Part shown: one piece after another, positions 1-8,548 of the stretch | Position numbering within the stretch: position 1 is the stretch's first letter | Layout: each line of letters starts with the position of its first letter | NCBI RefSeq assembly: GCF_018732085.1 | Contig: NZ_CP076103.1 | Location: forward strand, 868,001-932,000 | DNA length: 64,000 nucleotides | DNA from: Lysobacter capsici | Lineage (GTDB): Bacteria; Pseudomonadota; Gammaproteobacteria; Xanthomonadales; Xanthomonadaceae | Direction of reading: 5' to 3' | Position numbers and translations under genes: made by a program | The notes under the pieces: generated by a model | Seen by the model: only the letters and a program-made list of their open reading frames with translations | What the model was told of the DNA's origin: nothing | Databases searched by the model: none

Positions 1-1043
1 GCATCAAGGTCATCGACCTGATGTGCCCGTTCGCCAAGGGCGGCAAGGTCGGCCTGTTCGGCGGCGCCGGCGTGGGCAAGACGGTCAACATGCTCGAGCT
101 GATCAACAACATCGCCACCGAACACGCCGGTCTGTCGGTGTTCGCCGGCGTCGGCGAGCGCACCCGCGAAGGCAACGACTTCTACCACGAGATGGCCGAA
201 GCCGGCGTCATCCAGCTCGAGAGCCTGAAGGACTCGAAGGTCGCGATGGTGTACGGCCAGATGAACGAGCCGCCGGGCAACCGCCTGCGCGTCGCGCTGA
301 CCGGCCTGACCATGGCCGAGTACTTCCGCGACGAAAAGGACGCCGACGGCAAGGGCCGCGACGTGCTGTTCTTCGTCGACAACATCTACCGCTACACCCT
401 GGCCGGCACCGAAGTGTCGGCGCTGCTCGGCCGCATGCCGTCGGCGGTGGGTTACCAGCCGACCCTGGCCGAGGAAATGGGCGTTCTGCAAGAGCGCATC
501 ACCTCGACCAAGACCGGCTCGATCACCTCGATCCAGGCCGTGTACGTGCCCGCCGACGACTTGACCGACCCGTCGCCCGCGACCACCTTCGCCCACCTCG
601 ACGCCACCGTCGTGCTGAGCCGCAACATCGCCTCGCTGGGTATCTACCCGGCGGTCGATCCGCTCGACTCGACCTCGCGTCAGCTCGACCCGAACGTGAT
701 CGGCGCCGAGCACTACGACACCGCGCGCCGCGTCCAGGCCACCTTGCAGAAGTACAAGGAGCTCAAGGACATCATCGCGATCCTCGGCATGGACGAGCTG
801 TCGGAAGAAGACAAGCAGGCCGTGTCGCGCGCGCGCAAGATCGAGCGTTTCTTCTCGCAGCCGTTCCACGTCGCCGAAGTGTTCACCGGCGCCCCGGGCA
901 AGTACGTGTCGCTCAAGGACACGATCCGCGGCTTCAAGGGCATCTGCGACGGCGAATACGACCACCTGCCGGAGCAGGCGTTCTACATGGTCGGCGGCAT
1001 CGAGGAAGCGGTCGAGAAGGCCAAGAAGATGGGCGTGGGCTAA
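1..1043 (+). CDS. atpD: ATP synthase F1 subunit beta, 5'-truncated by window edge
   Basis: This is the catalytic beta subunit of F1Fo ATP synthase, which makes ATP at the cytoplasmic face of the inner membrane. The reading frame is open from base 3, so about the last 347 residues are present and the N-terminal quarter lies outside the window. Visible hallmarks are the P-loop GGAGVGKT, the Walker B strand DVLFFVDNIYR, the segment SALLGRMPSAVGYQPTL, and the C-terminal DELSEED motif that contacts the epsilon subunit. The end KAKKMG is typical of the family. It is followed by atpC, the normal order at the end of an atp operon. Identification is secure; only the 5' end is missing. Confidence 0.98.
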   Translation, partial: IKVIDLMCPFAKGGKVGLFGGAGVGKTVNMLELINNIATEHAGLSVFAGVGERTREGNDFYHEMAEAGVIQLESLKDSKVAMVYGQMNEPPGNRLRVALTGLTMAEYFRDEKDADGKGRDVLFFVDNIYRYTLAGTEVSALLGRMPSAVGYQPTLAEEMGVLQERITSTKTGSITSIQAVYVPADDLTDPSPATTFAHLDATVVLSRNIASLGIYPAVDPLDSTSRQLDPNVIGAEHYDTARRVQATLQKYKELKDIIAILGMDELSEEDKQAVSRARKIERFFSQPFHVAEVFTGAPGKYVSLKDTIRGFKGICDGEYDHLPEQAFYMVGGIEEAVEKAKKMGVG

Positions 1044-1153
1044 GACGCCTGACGGCGTCTTGGGAATTGGGAGTCGAGAATCGGGAATCGTAAGAGCGGA
1101 ATGTCGGCCATTGCGGCTTTAGGCGATTCCCCATTCCCCATTCCCGATTCCCG
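1042..1153. repeat. Intercistronic hairpin plus GGGAATCG/CGATTCCC repeat between atpD and atpC
   Basis: The atpD stop codon runs into a perfect 8-bp hairpin (AAGACGCC, 4-nt loop, GGCGTCTT; 1042-1061). It is followed by GGGAATTGGGAGTCGAGAAT-type sequence at 1062-1090 and an opposing run of ATTCCC/GATTCCC units at 1124-1153. The two blocks can pair imperfectly. There is no T tract, so this looks like an RNA-processing or repeat element inside the operon rather than a terminator. Calling it a dispersed family is an inference from its composition. Confidence 0.6.
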
Positions 1154-1177
1154 TCGAACGAGCAAAGCGAGAGAGAT

Positions 1178-1603
1178 ATGGCCACCACGTTCCGTTGCGA
1201 CATCGTCAGCGCCGAGGAAGAAATCTTCCACGGCGAGGCGACGCTGCTCGTCGCCACCGGCGAGATCGGCGAACTCGGCATCGCGCCGCGCCATGCACCG
1301 TTGATCACGCGCCTGAAGCCGGGCAAGGTCGTGGTGACCCTGCCCAACGGCGAGCACCTGGATTTCGCCGTGTCCGGCGGGATTCTTGAAGTGCAGCCGC
1401 AGGTCGTCACCGTGCTGGCCGACACCGCGATCCGCGCCCAGGACATCGACGAAGCCGCCGTGCGCGCCGCCAAGGAAGAAGCCGAGCGCGCGCTGGCCAA
1501 CCGCGGCCCGCAGATGGACATCGCCGAAGCCCAGAGCAAGCTGGCCGAAGCGATGGCGCAGCTGCAGGCGCTGGAGCGTCTGCGCAAGAACATGCAGCAC
1601 TAA
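1178..1603 (+). CDS. atpC: ATP synthase F1 subunit epsilon
   Basis: This is the epsilon subunit of the F1 central stalk (141 aa, usual length about 140). It couples rotation to catalysis and inhibits ATP hydrolysis. The N-terminal beta-sandwich begins TTFRCDIVSAEEEIFHGEA and contains the conserved segment GEIGELGIAPRHAPL. The C-terminal helical hairpin is seen as the alanine- and glutamate-rich stretch from about residue 88 onward. The start ATG follows the purine-rich run GCGAGAGAGAT. It lies 134 bases after atpD, separated by a hairpin and repeat, and is followed directly by a strong terminator, so it ends the atp operon. Confidence 0.97.
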   Translation: MATTFRCDIVSAEEEIFHGEATLLVATGEIGELGIAPRHAPLITRLKPGKVVVTLPNGEHLDFAVSGGILEVQPQVVTVLADTAIRAQDIDEAAVRAAKEEAERALANRGPQMDIAEAQSKLAEAMAQLQALERLRKNMQH

Positions 1604-1627
1604 GCCGGCCGTTGCACGCCGCTTACG

Positions 1628-1655
1628 AAAACGCCGGCCTGGGGCCGGCGTTTTT
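1628..1655 (+). terminator. Rho-independent terminator of the atp operon
   Basis: A perfect stem ACGCCGGCC / GGCCGGCGT (1631-1639 with 1643-1651) has a TGG loop. It is flanked by AAA upstream and TTTT downstream, which extend the stem and supply the U tract. It lies 25 bases after atpC. Confidence 0.9.
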
Positions 1656-1708
1656 CGTTTTCGGCTTGGCGTCGGTGCGATGGGTAGCAGCAGCGCGTTT
1701 GAGCTGCT

Positions 1709-1854
1709 CCCCCCTTTGAAAAAGGGGGCAGGGGGGATTTGCTCTTGCCGCCAATCGCACTGATTCGACACAAGCAAAAGCAAATCCCCCGGCGCATTCG
1801 CGATCAACCACCCAAGCTGCAACGCAGGCGCCAGCCCCCTTTTTCAAAGGGGGC
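1709..1854. repeat. Inverted pair of CCCCCTTTGAAAAAGGGGG elements between atpC and the GtrA gene
   Basis: The 389-bp gap between atpC and the GtrA-like gene holds the terminator and this palindromic pair. The left arm (1709-1743) reads CCCCCTTTGAAAAAGGGGG followed by CAGGGGGGATTTGCT. The right arm carries the reverse complement in two pieces, AGCAAATCCCCC at 1779-1790 and CCCCCTTTTTCAAAGGGGG at about 1835-1853. Each half is itself nearly palindromic. No ORF worth calling lies in the gap. Confidence 0.7.
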
Positions 1855-1992
1855 GAATTCTCTGCTTTGCGGTGTAGATCCGGATTCGCGCTCGTGCTCG
1901 CGCGCCGACTTTTGTACGACCAAGCCGCAGCGCAAACGCAGCCCGGTTCTCGGCGCCGATGCCCCAACCACGGCGCAAACGTCACCGAGCTC

Positions 1993-2376
1993 TCAGCGCC
2001 GATACACCCAATGCCGCGACATCACGAACCCGATCCCGCCGAGTATCACCTCGATCACCGGCTTGGCCGCCCAGGTCCATTGCAGGCCGGCATAGGCATC
2101 GACCGTGCTGATCGCCCAGGTGCTCAGAATGGTCGTGCAGATCCACATGATCGCGAATCGCGCGAACTGCCGGCGCCCGACCCGGGTGTCGTCGCCGGCG
2201 AAGGTGAAGCGGCCATTGAGCCAGAAACCGAGCAGCGCGCCGCAGATGCGGCCGGCGAGGTTGGCCGCTTCCACCGGCATGCCCAGATGGCTGAGCCCGA
2301 CCATCACGCCCCAGTCGAGGAAGTACTGCAGCGCGCCGAACAACAGGTAGTTGCGGCCTTGCCGGCCCAGGCTCAC
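1993..2376 (-). CDS. GtrA-like family membrane protein
   Basis: This 127-aa polytopic membrane protein of the GtrA/DPMS family has four predicted membrane spans (around residues 8-30, 38-58, 72-92 and 100-120). Family members are thought to help move lipid-linked sugars across the inner membrane or to anchor a partner glycosyltransferase. Diagnostic segments are FGALQYFLDWGVM, the mid-protein NGRFTF, and the C-terminal aromatic-basic end RHWVYRR. It starts with GTG. It is divergent from a GT2 polyprenyl-phosphate glycosyltransferase-like gene 130 bases away, the usual partner of GtrA proteins. Confidence 0.88.
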   Translation of the reverse strand: MSLGRQGRNYLLFGALQYFLDWGVMVGLSHLGMPVEAANLAGRICGALLGFWLNGRFTFAGDDTRVGRRQFARFAIMWICTTILSTWAISTVDAYAGLQWTWAAKPVIEVILGGIGFVMSRHWVYRR

Positions 2377-2506
2377 GCGTGGACCTCCGGGCGAACCAAG
2401 CAGGGACGGCGCGGCCGGACAGGGGGGAGTGCGGTCATCCGCGCATTCTAGCCAAGCCAGGCTGTACCATCGCGCCCATCACCCACCGGCACGACGGAGC
2501 GGCGGT

Positions 2507-3430
2507 TTGCGCAGCGCGGTTCTGATCCCCTGTTACAACGAAGCCCGGACGGTGGCCAAGGTGGTCGCCGACTTCCGCCGGGTCCTGCCGGACGCGCAGA
2601 TCTGGGTGTTCGACAACGCCAGCACCGACGACACCGCCGCGATCGCGCGCGCCGCCGGCGCGCAGGTGCATCGGGTGCCGGCTAAGGGCAAGGGCAACGT
2701 GGTGCGGACGATGTTCCGCGAAGTCGACGCCGACGTGTACCTGATGGTCGACGGCGACGACACCTACCCGGCCGATCACGCGCTGCTGCTGCTCGAGGAC
2801 ATCGTCAACGGGCATGCCGACATGGTCGTCGGCACTCGCCTGGAATCGCACGATTCGGGTTCGTTCCGGCGCTTTCACGGCTTCGGCAATCGCCTGGTGC
2901 GCTGGAGCATCGGCAGCCTGTTCGGCCAGCCGGTGCGCGACGTGTTGTCGGGCTACCGCGCGTTTTCGCGCCGCTTCGTCAAATCGATGCCGGTGTTGTC
3001 GCGCGGCTTCGAGATCGAAACCGAGATGACCGTGTTCGCGATGGCCAACGCCTTCGTGCTCAGCGAGCGCACCGTGCCCTACGGCGTGCGTCCGGAAGGC
3101 AGCGTGTCCAAGCTCAATACGTTTCGCGACGGCTTCCGGGTGCTGCGCACGATCGGATTTCTGTTCAAGGACTTGCGGCCGCTGCGATTCTTCGGTGTCG
3201 CCGCGCTGATTGCCGCATTGGCCAGCCTTGGCTTCGGCGCGTTCGTGGTCCACGAATTCAGCCAGACCGGCGCGGTGACCCATCCCTCGACCGCGGTGCT
3301 GGCCGCCGCGCTCGCGCTGACCGCCTTCATCCTGCTCGCGACCGGCCTGATCCTCGACACGGTGAACCGGCGCAGCAACGAAATCCTGCGGCTGATCACC
3401 GATCAGGTGGTGCGGTACAAGTCGGATTGA
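2507..3430 (+). CDS. Family 2 glycosyltransferase with C-terminal membrane anchor
   Basis: This is probably a polyprenyl-phosphate sugar transferase of the dolichol-phosphate-mannose-synthase type, 307 aa from the chosen start. The GT-A fold opens with AVLIPCYNEARTV, followed by the nucleotide-binding VFDNASTDDT, the metal site MVDGDDTYPA, and the acceptor segment GTRLES with RFHGFGNRLV. Two hydrophobic helices end the protein (about residues 225-247 and 262-285). I chose the TTG at 2507 because GGAGCGG precedes it and homology begins immediately. The frame stays open upstream to a GTG at 2351, but that stretch looks like nonsense. With the divergent GtrA-like gene it suggests glycosylation of envelope material. 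Confidence 0.85.
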   Translation: MRSAVLIPCYNEARTVAKVVADFRRVLPDAQIWVFDNASTDDTAAIARAAGAQVHRVPAKGKGNVVRTMFREVDADVYLMVDGDDTYPADHALLLLEDIVNGHADMVVGTRLESHDSGSFRRFHGFGNRLVRWSIGSLFGQPVRDVLSGYRAFSRRFVKSMPVLSRGFEIETEMTVFAMANAFVLSERTVPYGVRPEGSVSKLNTFRDGFRVLRTIGFLFKDLRPLRFFGVAALIAALASLGFGAFVVHEFSQTGAVTHPSTAVLAAALALTAFILLATGLILDTVNRRSNEILRLITDQVVRYKSD

Positions 3431-3493
3431 GCGACGCGCTCGGCCGGGCGTACGCGGGTCGCCGTCGCATGATCGCGTCCAACGCTCGCGCGC

Positions 3494-4411
3494 TCAGGTA
3501 TCGATGAACGCGAATCCATCCGGCAAGGCTTCGCGACGTTCGCGCCAGTGAGCCGGGATGCCCTCGCGACCAACGAACAACGCCACCACGCCGCCGACGA
3601 TCGCGCACAGCGTGTCGCGATCGCCGCCGGCCTGGACCGCCAGCCACAACGCGTCTTGGTAGTTTTCCAGCGACTGCCCGCAACACCACAAGGCGTAAGG
3701 CACGGTGTCCTGCGCCGACATCTGACTGCCGTTTCCCAGCAGAGCGACGGCATGGTCCAGCGAGGCGACCCGCGACAGCGACTGCGCGCGGACCAGCTTC
3801 GAACGCACTTCGCTGGGCGGCAGGGATTGCAGGATCGACGCGAGAAACGACGCGTGCTCGGGACGTTGGCCTTCGCCGCGATAACGCCAGGCCCAGGCCG
3901 CGGCCAACGCGACCGCCACCGCGCCGGCGATGCCTTCGGGATGGGCATGTGTAACTTCGGCCGACGCATGCGCCTGGGCGACGACCGCGTCCAGATCATC
4001 GGAAAAATAGCCGCCGATCGGCGCGGCCCGCATCGCCGCGCCGTTGCCGTGCGAGCCCTGGCCGCCGAACGAGGATCCGGCGACCTCGCGCCATGGCTCG
4101 CCGTTGCCGATGCGTTCGAGCACGCGGTGCATCGATGGCCCATACGCTCGGTCGTATTCGTAGTGCTGTGCCATGCGCATCGCAAGGCGTTGCTGATCGA
4201 TGGCGCCGCCGTCGGCGAGCACCGCGACGATCGACAGCGACATCTGGGTGTCGTCGGTATACGGCCATGGTCCGGGCGGCACGATGCACTGCGCGAGCCA
4301 TGGGTCCGACAACGCCGGCTCCTGGAAGAAGCACTGCCCGAACGCGTCGCCGATCGACAGGCCGTCGAGCGCGAGCAAGGCGCGATCCAGTGGGCTCATG
4401 GCCGCGCTCAT
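3494..4411 (-). CDS. ADP-ribosylglycohydrolase family protein
   Basis: This is a predicted hydrolase of the DraG/ARH family (305 aa), which removes ADP-ribose from proteins or small acceptors using a dinuclear magnesium site. The N-terminal metal ligands are visible in GLSIGDAFG and YTDDTQMSL. The C-terminal ligands are in AGGDRDTLCAIVGG, which fits the family GGDxDT signature, so both halves of the site are intact. The start at 4411 overlaps the stop of the upstream membrane-protein gene as ATGA, giving translational coupling; a second in-frame ATG lies at 4399. The substrate cannot be told from the sequence. The coupling to a GT-C-like membrane protein is unusual. Confidence 0.9.
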   Translation of the reverse strand: MSAAMSPLDRALLALDGLSIGDAFGQCFFQEPALSDPWLAQCIVPPGPWPYTDDTQMSLSIVAVLADGGAIDQQRLAMRMAQHYEYDRAYGPSMHRVLERIGNGEPWREVAGSSFGGQGSHGNGAAMRAAPIGGYFSDDLDAVVAQAHASAEVTHAHPEGIAGAVAVALAAAWAWRYRGEGQRPEHASFLASILQSLPPSEVRSKLVRAQSLSRVASLDHAVALLGNGSQMSAQDTVPYALWCCGQSLENYQDALWLAVQAGGDRDTLCAIVGGVVALFVGREGIPAHWRERREALPDGFAFIDT

Positions 4412-6021
4412 GGCGCCGCCTTGACGCAGATCGGCGCGAACGGCGCACGCGCCAGCGGACATAGCTCGACCTCGGCCAGGCTGTCGCGCACCGGCAGGCA
4501 GGCGCCGCCGACCGTCAGCCCGTACAAGGCCATGCGTTCGGCGGCGGGATGGTCCACGCGCACCGGGCGCAGCAGCCACAGCGGGCCGACATGGGTGGCG
4601 ATGGTGCGTTCGACGCGTTCTTGCAGGCGCGTGCAGCGCTGCGGGTCCATGAAGTTGTTGCGGATCGCCAGCGCCGGCACCTCGCGCGGCAGGAACGCGA
4701 CCGCGTGCGCGATCGGGTTTTCGGTGCTGGTCACCACCACGCTGTTCTTGGGTAGCGCCGGATAGCTCACTTCGATCATCGGCGAACGGAACGGATCGCG
4801 GCCCCAGTTCGGATGCTTGGTCGGCGCGATCACCAGCACCATCGCGACCAGCAGGGCGGTGCGGGGCCGGCGGCCGGCGAACAGGATCGACACCACGCCG
4901 ACGATCAACACCGAGAACAACAGTTCCAGCGGCAGCAGATAGCGGTAGATGCTGTACATCGCCAGCCACCCGAAGTAGCTGACCAGCACGAAGGCGAGCA
5001 ACGGCCAGCGCAGGGCGAAGCGGATGGGCGCATCGTCGTTCGCGTCGTGCGAGCCGCTCGCGGCGGGTACTTGCACCGGCGTCGCCGCCGCGCCGCGCGC
5101 GCGGCCTCGCCACACCCAGATCGCGAGCGCGATCAAGCCCAGGAGCACGCGCGGATCGGCCAACAGCATTTCCGAGAAATCGCGGCTGCGGCGCAGCAGC
5201 CGGAACGGGGCGTTCAAATACTGCAGCGTGCCGTGGGGCAGGTAGCGCAGGTCGCGCAAGGCGTCGGGCGCGTAGTCGGGCGAATGGAACCAATGGTTGA
5301 AGTAGGGGAACAACGGGTTGCCGTGGTGCTGCCACAGGTACCAACCCCACGGTCCCCAGCACAGCGCCGCGCCGATGCCGCCGCCGAGCGCCAGCGCGCC
5401 GATGCGCGCGGGCAGTTGCCGTACCGGGCCGGCGCACAACGCCGCGGCGATGAAACCCAGGCAATAGGTCGCGGCGGTGAGCTTGAACCCGGCCGCCGCG
5501 CCGGCCAGCAGGCCGATCGGCAGCCAGATCGCGAACGGCCCGCGCCGTTGCTGCGAGGCGGCCAGCCAGTACAACGCGGCCAACACGAACGCGGCGACGA
5601 TATGGTCGTTGAAGGTCGCCGCCGTGCCCGGATACACCGCCGCGCCGGTGATGGCGACGAACCCGGCGACCCAGGTGCGGGCGCGGCTGCGCTGCGCCGG
5701 CATCAGCGTGTCGAGCAGGCGCAGGCCGAAGAACAGCGCGAGCAGGCTCGGAATCGCCAGCCACACGGTGATCGGCACCCCGCCGACGCCGGCACGGACC
5801 ATCAGCGCGAACGGCAGGTCGACGATGGGGTTGTGCCAGGTCTGCATCTGCGCCGCCGCGATATCGCTGTCCAGCCGTCCTTCCATCCAGGCCAGCGGCG
5901 TATACAGGTGGTAGTTGCGCAGGTCCCAGTTCGCGTCCTGGCGCAGCACCACGACCGCGATCACGGTAAAACACAGGGCTACCAGTGCGGAGGTTCGCCA
6001 GGCAGCGCGGTCGGTGGGCAT
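4408..6021 (-). CDS. Polytopic membrane protein, GT-C glycosyltransferase-like
   Basis: This 537-aa integral membrane protein has about ten or more hydrophobic spans spread through the first 420 residues and a soluble C-terminal tail of roughly 120 residues. The first periplasmic loop contains the acidic-aromatic segment DANWDLRNYHLYTPLAWMEG. That position and character suit the catalytic loop of GT-C lipid-phosphosugar-dependent transferases, but I do not recognise a precise family. An AGGA ribosome site lies 7 bases before the ATG. It is divergent from glmU and overlaps the ADP-ribosylglycohydrolase downstream. Together with the nearby GtrA and GT2 genes it probably belongs to an envelope glycosylation function. 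Confidence 0.7.
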   Translation of the reverse strand: MPTDRAAWRTSALVALCFTVIAVVVLRQDANWDLRNYHLYTPLAWMEGRLDSDIAAAQMQTWHNPIVDLPFALMVRAGVGGVPITVWLAIPSLLALFFGLRLLDTLMPAQRSRARTWVAGFVAITGAAVYPGTAATFNDHIVAAFVLAALYWLAASQQRRGPFAIWLPIGLLAGAAAGFKLTAATYCLGFIAAALCAGPVRQLPARIGALALGGGIGAALCWGPWGWYLWQHHGNPLFPYFNHWFHSPDYAPDALRDLRYLPHGTLQYLNAPFRLLRRSRDFSEMLLADPRVLLGLIALAIWVWRGRARGAAATPVQVPAASGSHDANDDAPIRFALRWPLLAFVLVSYFGWLAMYSIYRYLLPLELLFSVLIVGVVSILFAGRRPRTALLVAMVLVIAPTKHPNWGRDPFRSPMIEVSYPALPKNSVVVTSTENPIAHAVAFLPREVPALAIRNNFMDPQRCTRLQERVERTIATHVGPLWLLRPVRVDHPAAERMALYGLTVGGACLPVRDSLAEVELCPLARAPFAPICVKAAP

Positions 6022-6107
6022 ACAGGGTCCTTGAACGGCGAGTTGCTAAGATTCGTCCTCGACGGGGGGCCCGCGTCAAGCAACCGAATGTAAGGAAGAT
6101 TTCAACC

Positions 6108-7496
6108 ATGGCTCATGAGTCGATGAACCAGCTGCACATCGTGATTCTCGCCGCTGGCGAGGGCAAGCGCATGAAGTCGGCGACGGCCAAGGTGCTGCAG
6201 AAGATCGCCGGCCGGCCGATGCTGGCGCACGCGATCGAAACCGCGCGGGCGCTGGGCCCGGCCGGCATCCACGTGGTCTACGGCCACGGCGGCGAGCAGG
6301 TCCGCGCCGCGTTCGACGGCCAGGCCGACCTGCACTGGGCCGAGCAGGAACAGCGCCTGGGCACCGGCCACGCCGTGCAGCAGGCGATGCCGGGCGTGCC
6401 GCAGGATGCGCGCGTGCTGGTGCTGTACGGCGACGTGCCGCTGATCACCGCCGACACCCTGCGGCGGCTGCTGGCCGCCCCGGGCCGGCTGGCGGTGCTG
6501 GTGGCCGACATGGACGACCCGACCGGTTACGGCCGCATCGTCCGCGACCCGGAAGGCCGGGTCGGCCGCATCGTCGAGCACAAGGACGCCGACGAGGAAC
6601 AGCGCGAGATCCGCACCGTCAACACCGGCATCCTGGTCGCCGACGGCGAACCGCTGCGGCGCTGGCTCGATCGCCTGGGCAACGACAACGCGCAGGGCGA
6701 GTACTACCTCACCGACGTATTCGCCGCGGCCGCGGCCGAGTACAGCCCGGCCGAGATGGTGCATGTCGCCGATCCGGTCGAAGTCGAAGGCGCCAACGAT
6801 CCGTGGCAGCTCGCCCAGCTCGAACGCGCCTACCAATTGCGCGCCGCGCGCGAGGTCTGCGTGCAGGGCGCGCGCCTGGCCGATCCGTCGCGTTTCGATC
6901 TGCGCGGCACGCTCAGCGTCGGCCGGGACGTGGAGATCGATGTCGACGTGGTGCTCGAAGGCCGGGTCGAACTCGGCGACGGCGTGCAGATCGGCCCGTT
7001 CTGCCGGCTCCGCGACGTCACGCTCGCCGCCGGCACGCTGGTGCGCGCGCATTGCGATCTCGACGGCGTGGTGGTCGAGGGCGCGGCGGTGATCGGCCCG
7101 TATTCGCGTCTGCGTCCGGGCACGGTGCTCGCCGACGGCGCGCATGTCGGCAATTTCGTCGAGACCAAGAACGCCCGCATCGGCGTGGGCAGCAAGGCCA
7201 ATCACCTGACCTACCTGGGCGATGCGGTGATCGGCGCCGGCGTCAACGTCGGCGCGGGCACCATCACCTGCAACTACGACGGCGTGAACAAGTCGACCAC
7301 CACGATCGAGGACGGCGCCTTCATCGGCTCGAACTCGTCGCTGGTCGCGCCGGTCACGATCGGCAAGGACGCGACCATCGCGGCCGGTTCGGTGATCACC
7401 CGGCCGGCGCCGGCGGGCGAGCTGAGCATCGGCCGCGCGCGTCAGTCGACGGTGGAAGGCTGGAAGCGGCCGGTGAAGAAAAAGCCGCAGGACTGA
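6108..7496 (+). CDS. glmU: Bifunctional GlcN-1-P acetyltransferase / GlcNAc-1-P uridyltransferase
   Basis: GlmU makes UDP-GlcNAc, the precursor of peptidoglycan and LPS, by acetylating glucosamine-1-phosphate and then transferring UMP. The chosen start gives 462 aa (family about 456). It has AAGGAAGA 10 bases upstream and reads MAHESMNQLHIVILAAGEGK; an in-frame ATG 15 bases later is an alternative. The pyrophosphorylase domain spans about residues 5-230, with AAGEGKRM, LGTGHA and YGDVPLI. A left-handed beta-helix with hexapeptide repeats runs from about 260 to 450, including the acetyltransferase loop NYDGVNKSTT. It works with glmS, found about 13 kb downstream in the same window. Confidence 0.97.
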   Translation: MAHESMNQLHIVILAAGEGKRMKSATAKVLQKIAGRPMLAHAIETARALGPAGIHVVYGHGGEQVRAAFDGQADLHWAEQEQRLGTGHAVQQAMPGVPQDARVLVLYGDVPLITADTLRRLLAAPGRLAVLVADMDDPTGYGRIVRDPEGRVGRIVEHKDADEEQREIRTVNTGILVADGEPLRRWLDRLGNDNAQGEYYLTDVFAAAAAEYSPAEMVHVADPVEVEGANDPWQLAQLERAYQLRAAREVCVQGARLADPSRFDLRGTLSVGRDVEIDVDVVLEGRVELGDGVQIGPFCRLRDVTLAAGTLVRAHCDLDGVVVEGAAVIGPYSRLRPGTVLADGAHVGNFVETKNARIGVGSKANHLTYLGDAVIGAGVNVGAGTITCNYDGVNKSTTTIEDGAFIGSNSSLVAPVTIGKDATIAAGSVITRPAPAGELSIGRARQSTVEGWKRPVKKKPQD

Positions 7497-7540
7497 TCGA
7501 CGGTGGGGCGCGTCGCCGCGTCATGGCCGTTCGCCGGAGA

Positions 7541-7573
7541 GAGTTTGGGAAGCCGGTTGTGCTTCCCAAACTC
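7541..7573. terminator. Perfect 13-bp hairpin between glmU and the GH18 gene
   Basis: GAGTTTGGGAAGC (7541-7553) pairs perfectly with GCTTCCCAAACTC (7561-7573) around a 7-base loop. It lies between two convergent genes and probably stops or stabilises transcripts from both sides. No clear T tract follows on either strand, so true intrinsic termination is uncertain. Confidence 0.6.
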
Positions 7574-7678
7574 GGGTAGAACCTCGCCCGTGTCGCGGCG
7601 AGTCATGCATCGGGCCGCCATGAACCAGGGCGATTGCCTATCGACGCGCGCACCGGGCGCGCGCCGCTACGATCGAAA

Positions 7679-8548
7679 TCACGGAACGTATTCCACCGAC
7701 GCGGTGCTGCCGGCTTGCGCCTTGATGATCTGGGTGTAGTAGCTGGCCGCGGCGCTGGTGCTGAGGAAGGCGTTGGGCGCCCAGATCATCACGCCTTGAT
7801 AGCCGCCGCTGGCGACGTTCGCCGCGATCGTGCGCGCTTGCGAGGCCGAGCTGAACTCCGGCGAGATGCCGAGGAACAAGTTGCTCTTGAGCATGCCGTA
7901 ACCGACATACGGCGTGAGATAGCTGACGCTGCCGCCGTACGTCATCTCATAGCCTTCGGTCAGCTTGGTCGCCGCGTTGTAGGGCGCGGAAAAATACTGC
8001 GAGTCCGACCACAGCGCCTTGCTCAGGGTCTTTCCGGAAAAGCCCGAATTGCTTCGGATCGCGCTGAGCACGGAATAGAACGCACTCGCGTTGCCCGAAC
8101 AGGTGGAATACTCGTCGTCGACATTGATGCCGTTGAGACCGTAGCGCACCACTTCGGCCACCATCGCGTTGCCGAGCTGGCTCGCCGCGCTGGCGCTCAT
8201 GTTGCACGACCAGCCCGCGTTCTGGTGATTGCCCAGGTACGAGATCTGGACCTTGATTCCCTTCTGCTGCAACGCCCTGACGATCGCGATGTTGTTGTCC
8301 AGGATCGTGCTCATCTGCGAGTTGTAGTACAGCACCGGCGTGTTGGGGCTGCTGCCGTTGATGTTGGCGGCGAACAGAACGAGGTCGGAAAAGAACGGCT
8401 TGCCGGTGCCCTTGACGATGAAGCGCCCGACGTCGCTCACGTTTTGCGGCGATGGATTATTCAGGAATACGACATTGCGCGCGTCGGCGGCGGAACTCGC
8501 GACAAAAGCCATTAAACCAGCTGCGAAAAGCGTAGATTTGCTAAGCAT
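7679..8548 (-). CDS. Secreted GH18 endo-beta-N-acetylglucosaminidase-like protein (EndoH type)
   Basis: This predicted exported glycosidase of family GH18 (289 aa) is closest in pattern to endo-beta-N-acetylglucosaminidase H, which cuts the chitobiose core of N-glycans. A Sec signal peptide is clear (MLSKSTLFAAGLMAFVASSA, cleavage near SADA). The active-site strand reads YGLNGINVDDEYS. Compared with the EndoH-type DGxDxDDEY, the last Asp-Asp-Glu is kept, so the catalytic acid pair is present, but two upstream aspartates are asparagine. The start is the internal ATG preceded by GGAGATTCGCCA. It is convergent with glmU and monocistronic. Chitinase-like activity is a less likely alternative. Confidence 0.82.
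   Translation of the reverse strand: MLSKSTLFAAGLMAFVASSAADARNVVFLNNPSPQNVSDVGRFIVKGTGKPFFSDLVLFAANINGSSPNTPVLYYNSQMSTILDNNIAIVRALQQKGIKVQISYLGNHQNAGWSCNMSASAASQLGNAMVAEVVRYGLNGINVDDEYSTCSGNASAFYSVLSAIRSNSGFSGKTLSKALWSDSQYFSAPYNAATKLTEGYEMTYGGSVSYLTPYVGYGMLKSNLFLGISPEFSSASQARTIAANVASGGYQGVMIWAPNAFLSTSAAASYYTQIIKAQAGSTASVEYVP

Noticed and set aside
3494..6109. Single 871-codon minus-strand frame that would fuse the membrane-protein region to the ADP-ribosylglycohydrolase
   Set aside because: The first 560 codons are out of frame with the membrane-protein gene and arginine-rich. Only the last 305 codons are real, starting at the ATGA overlap at 4411.
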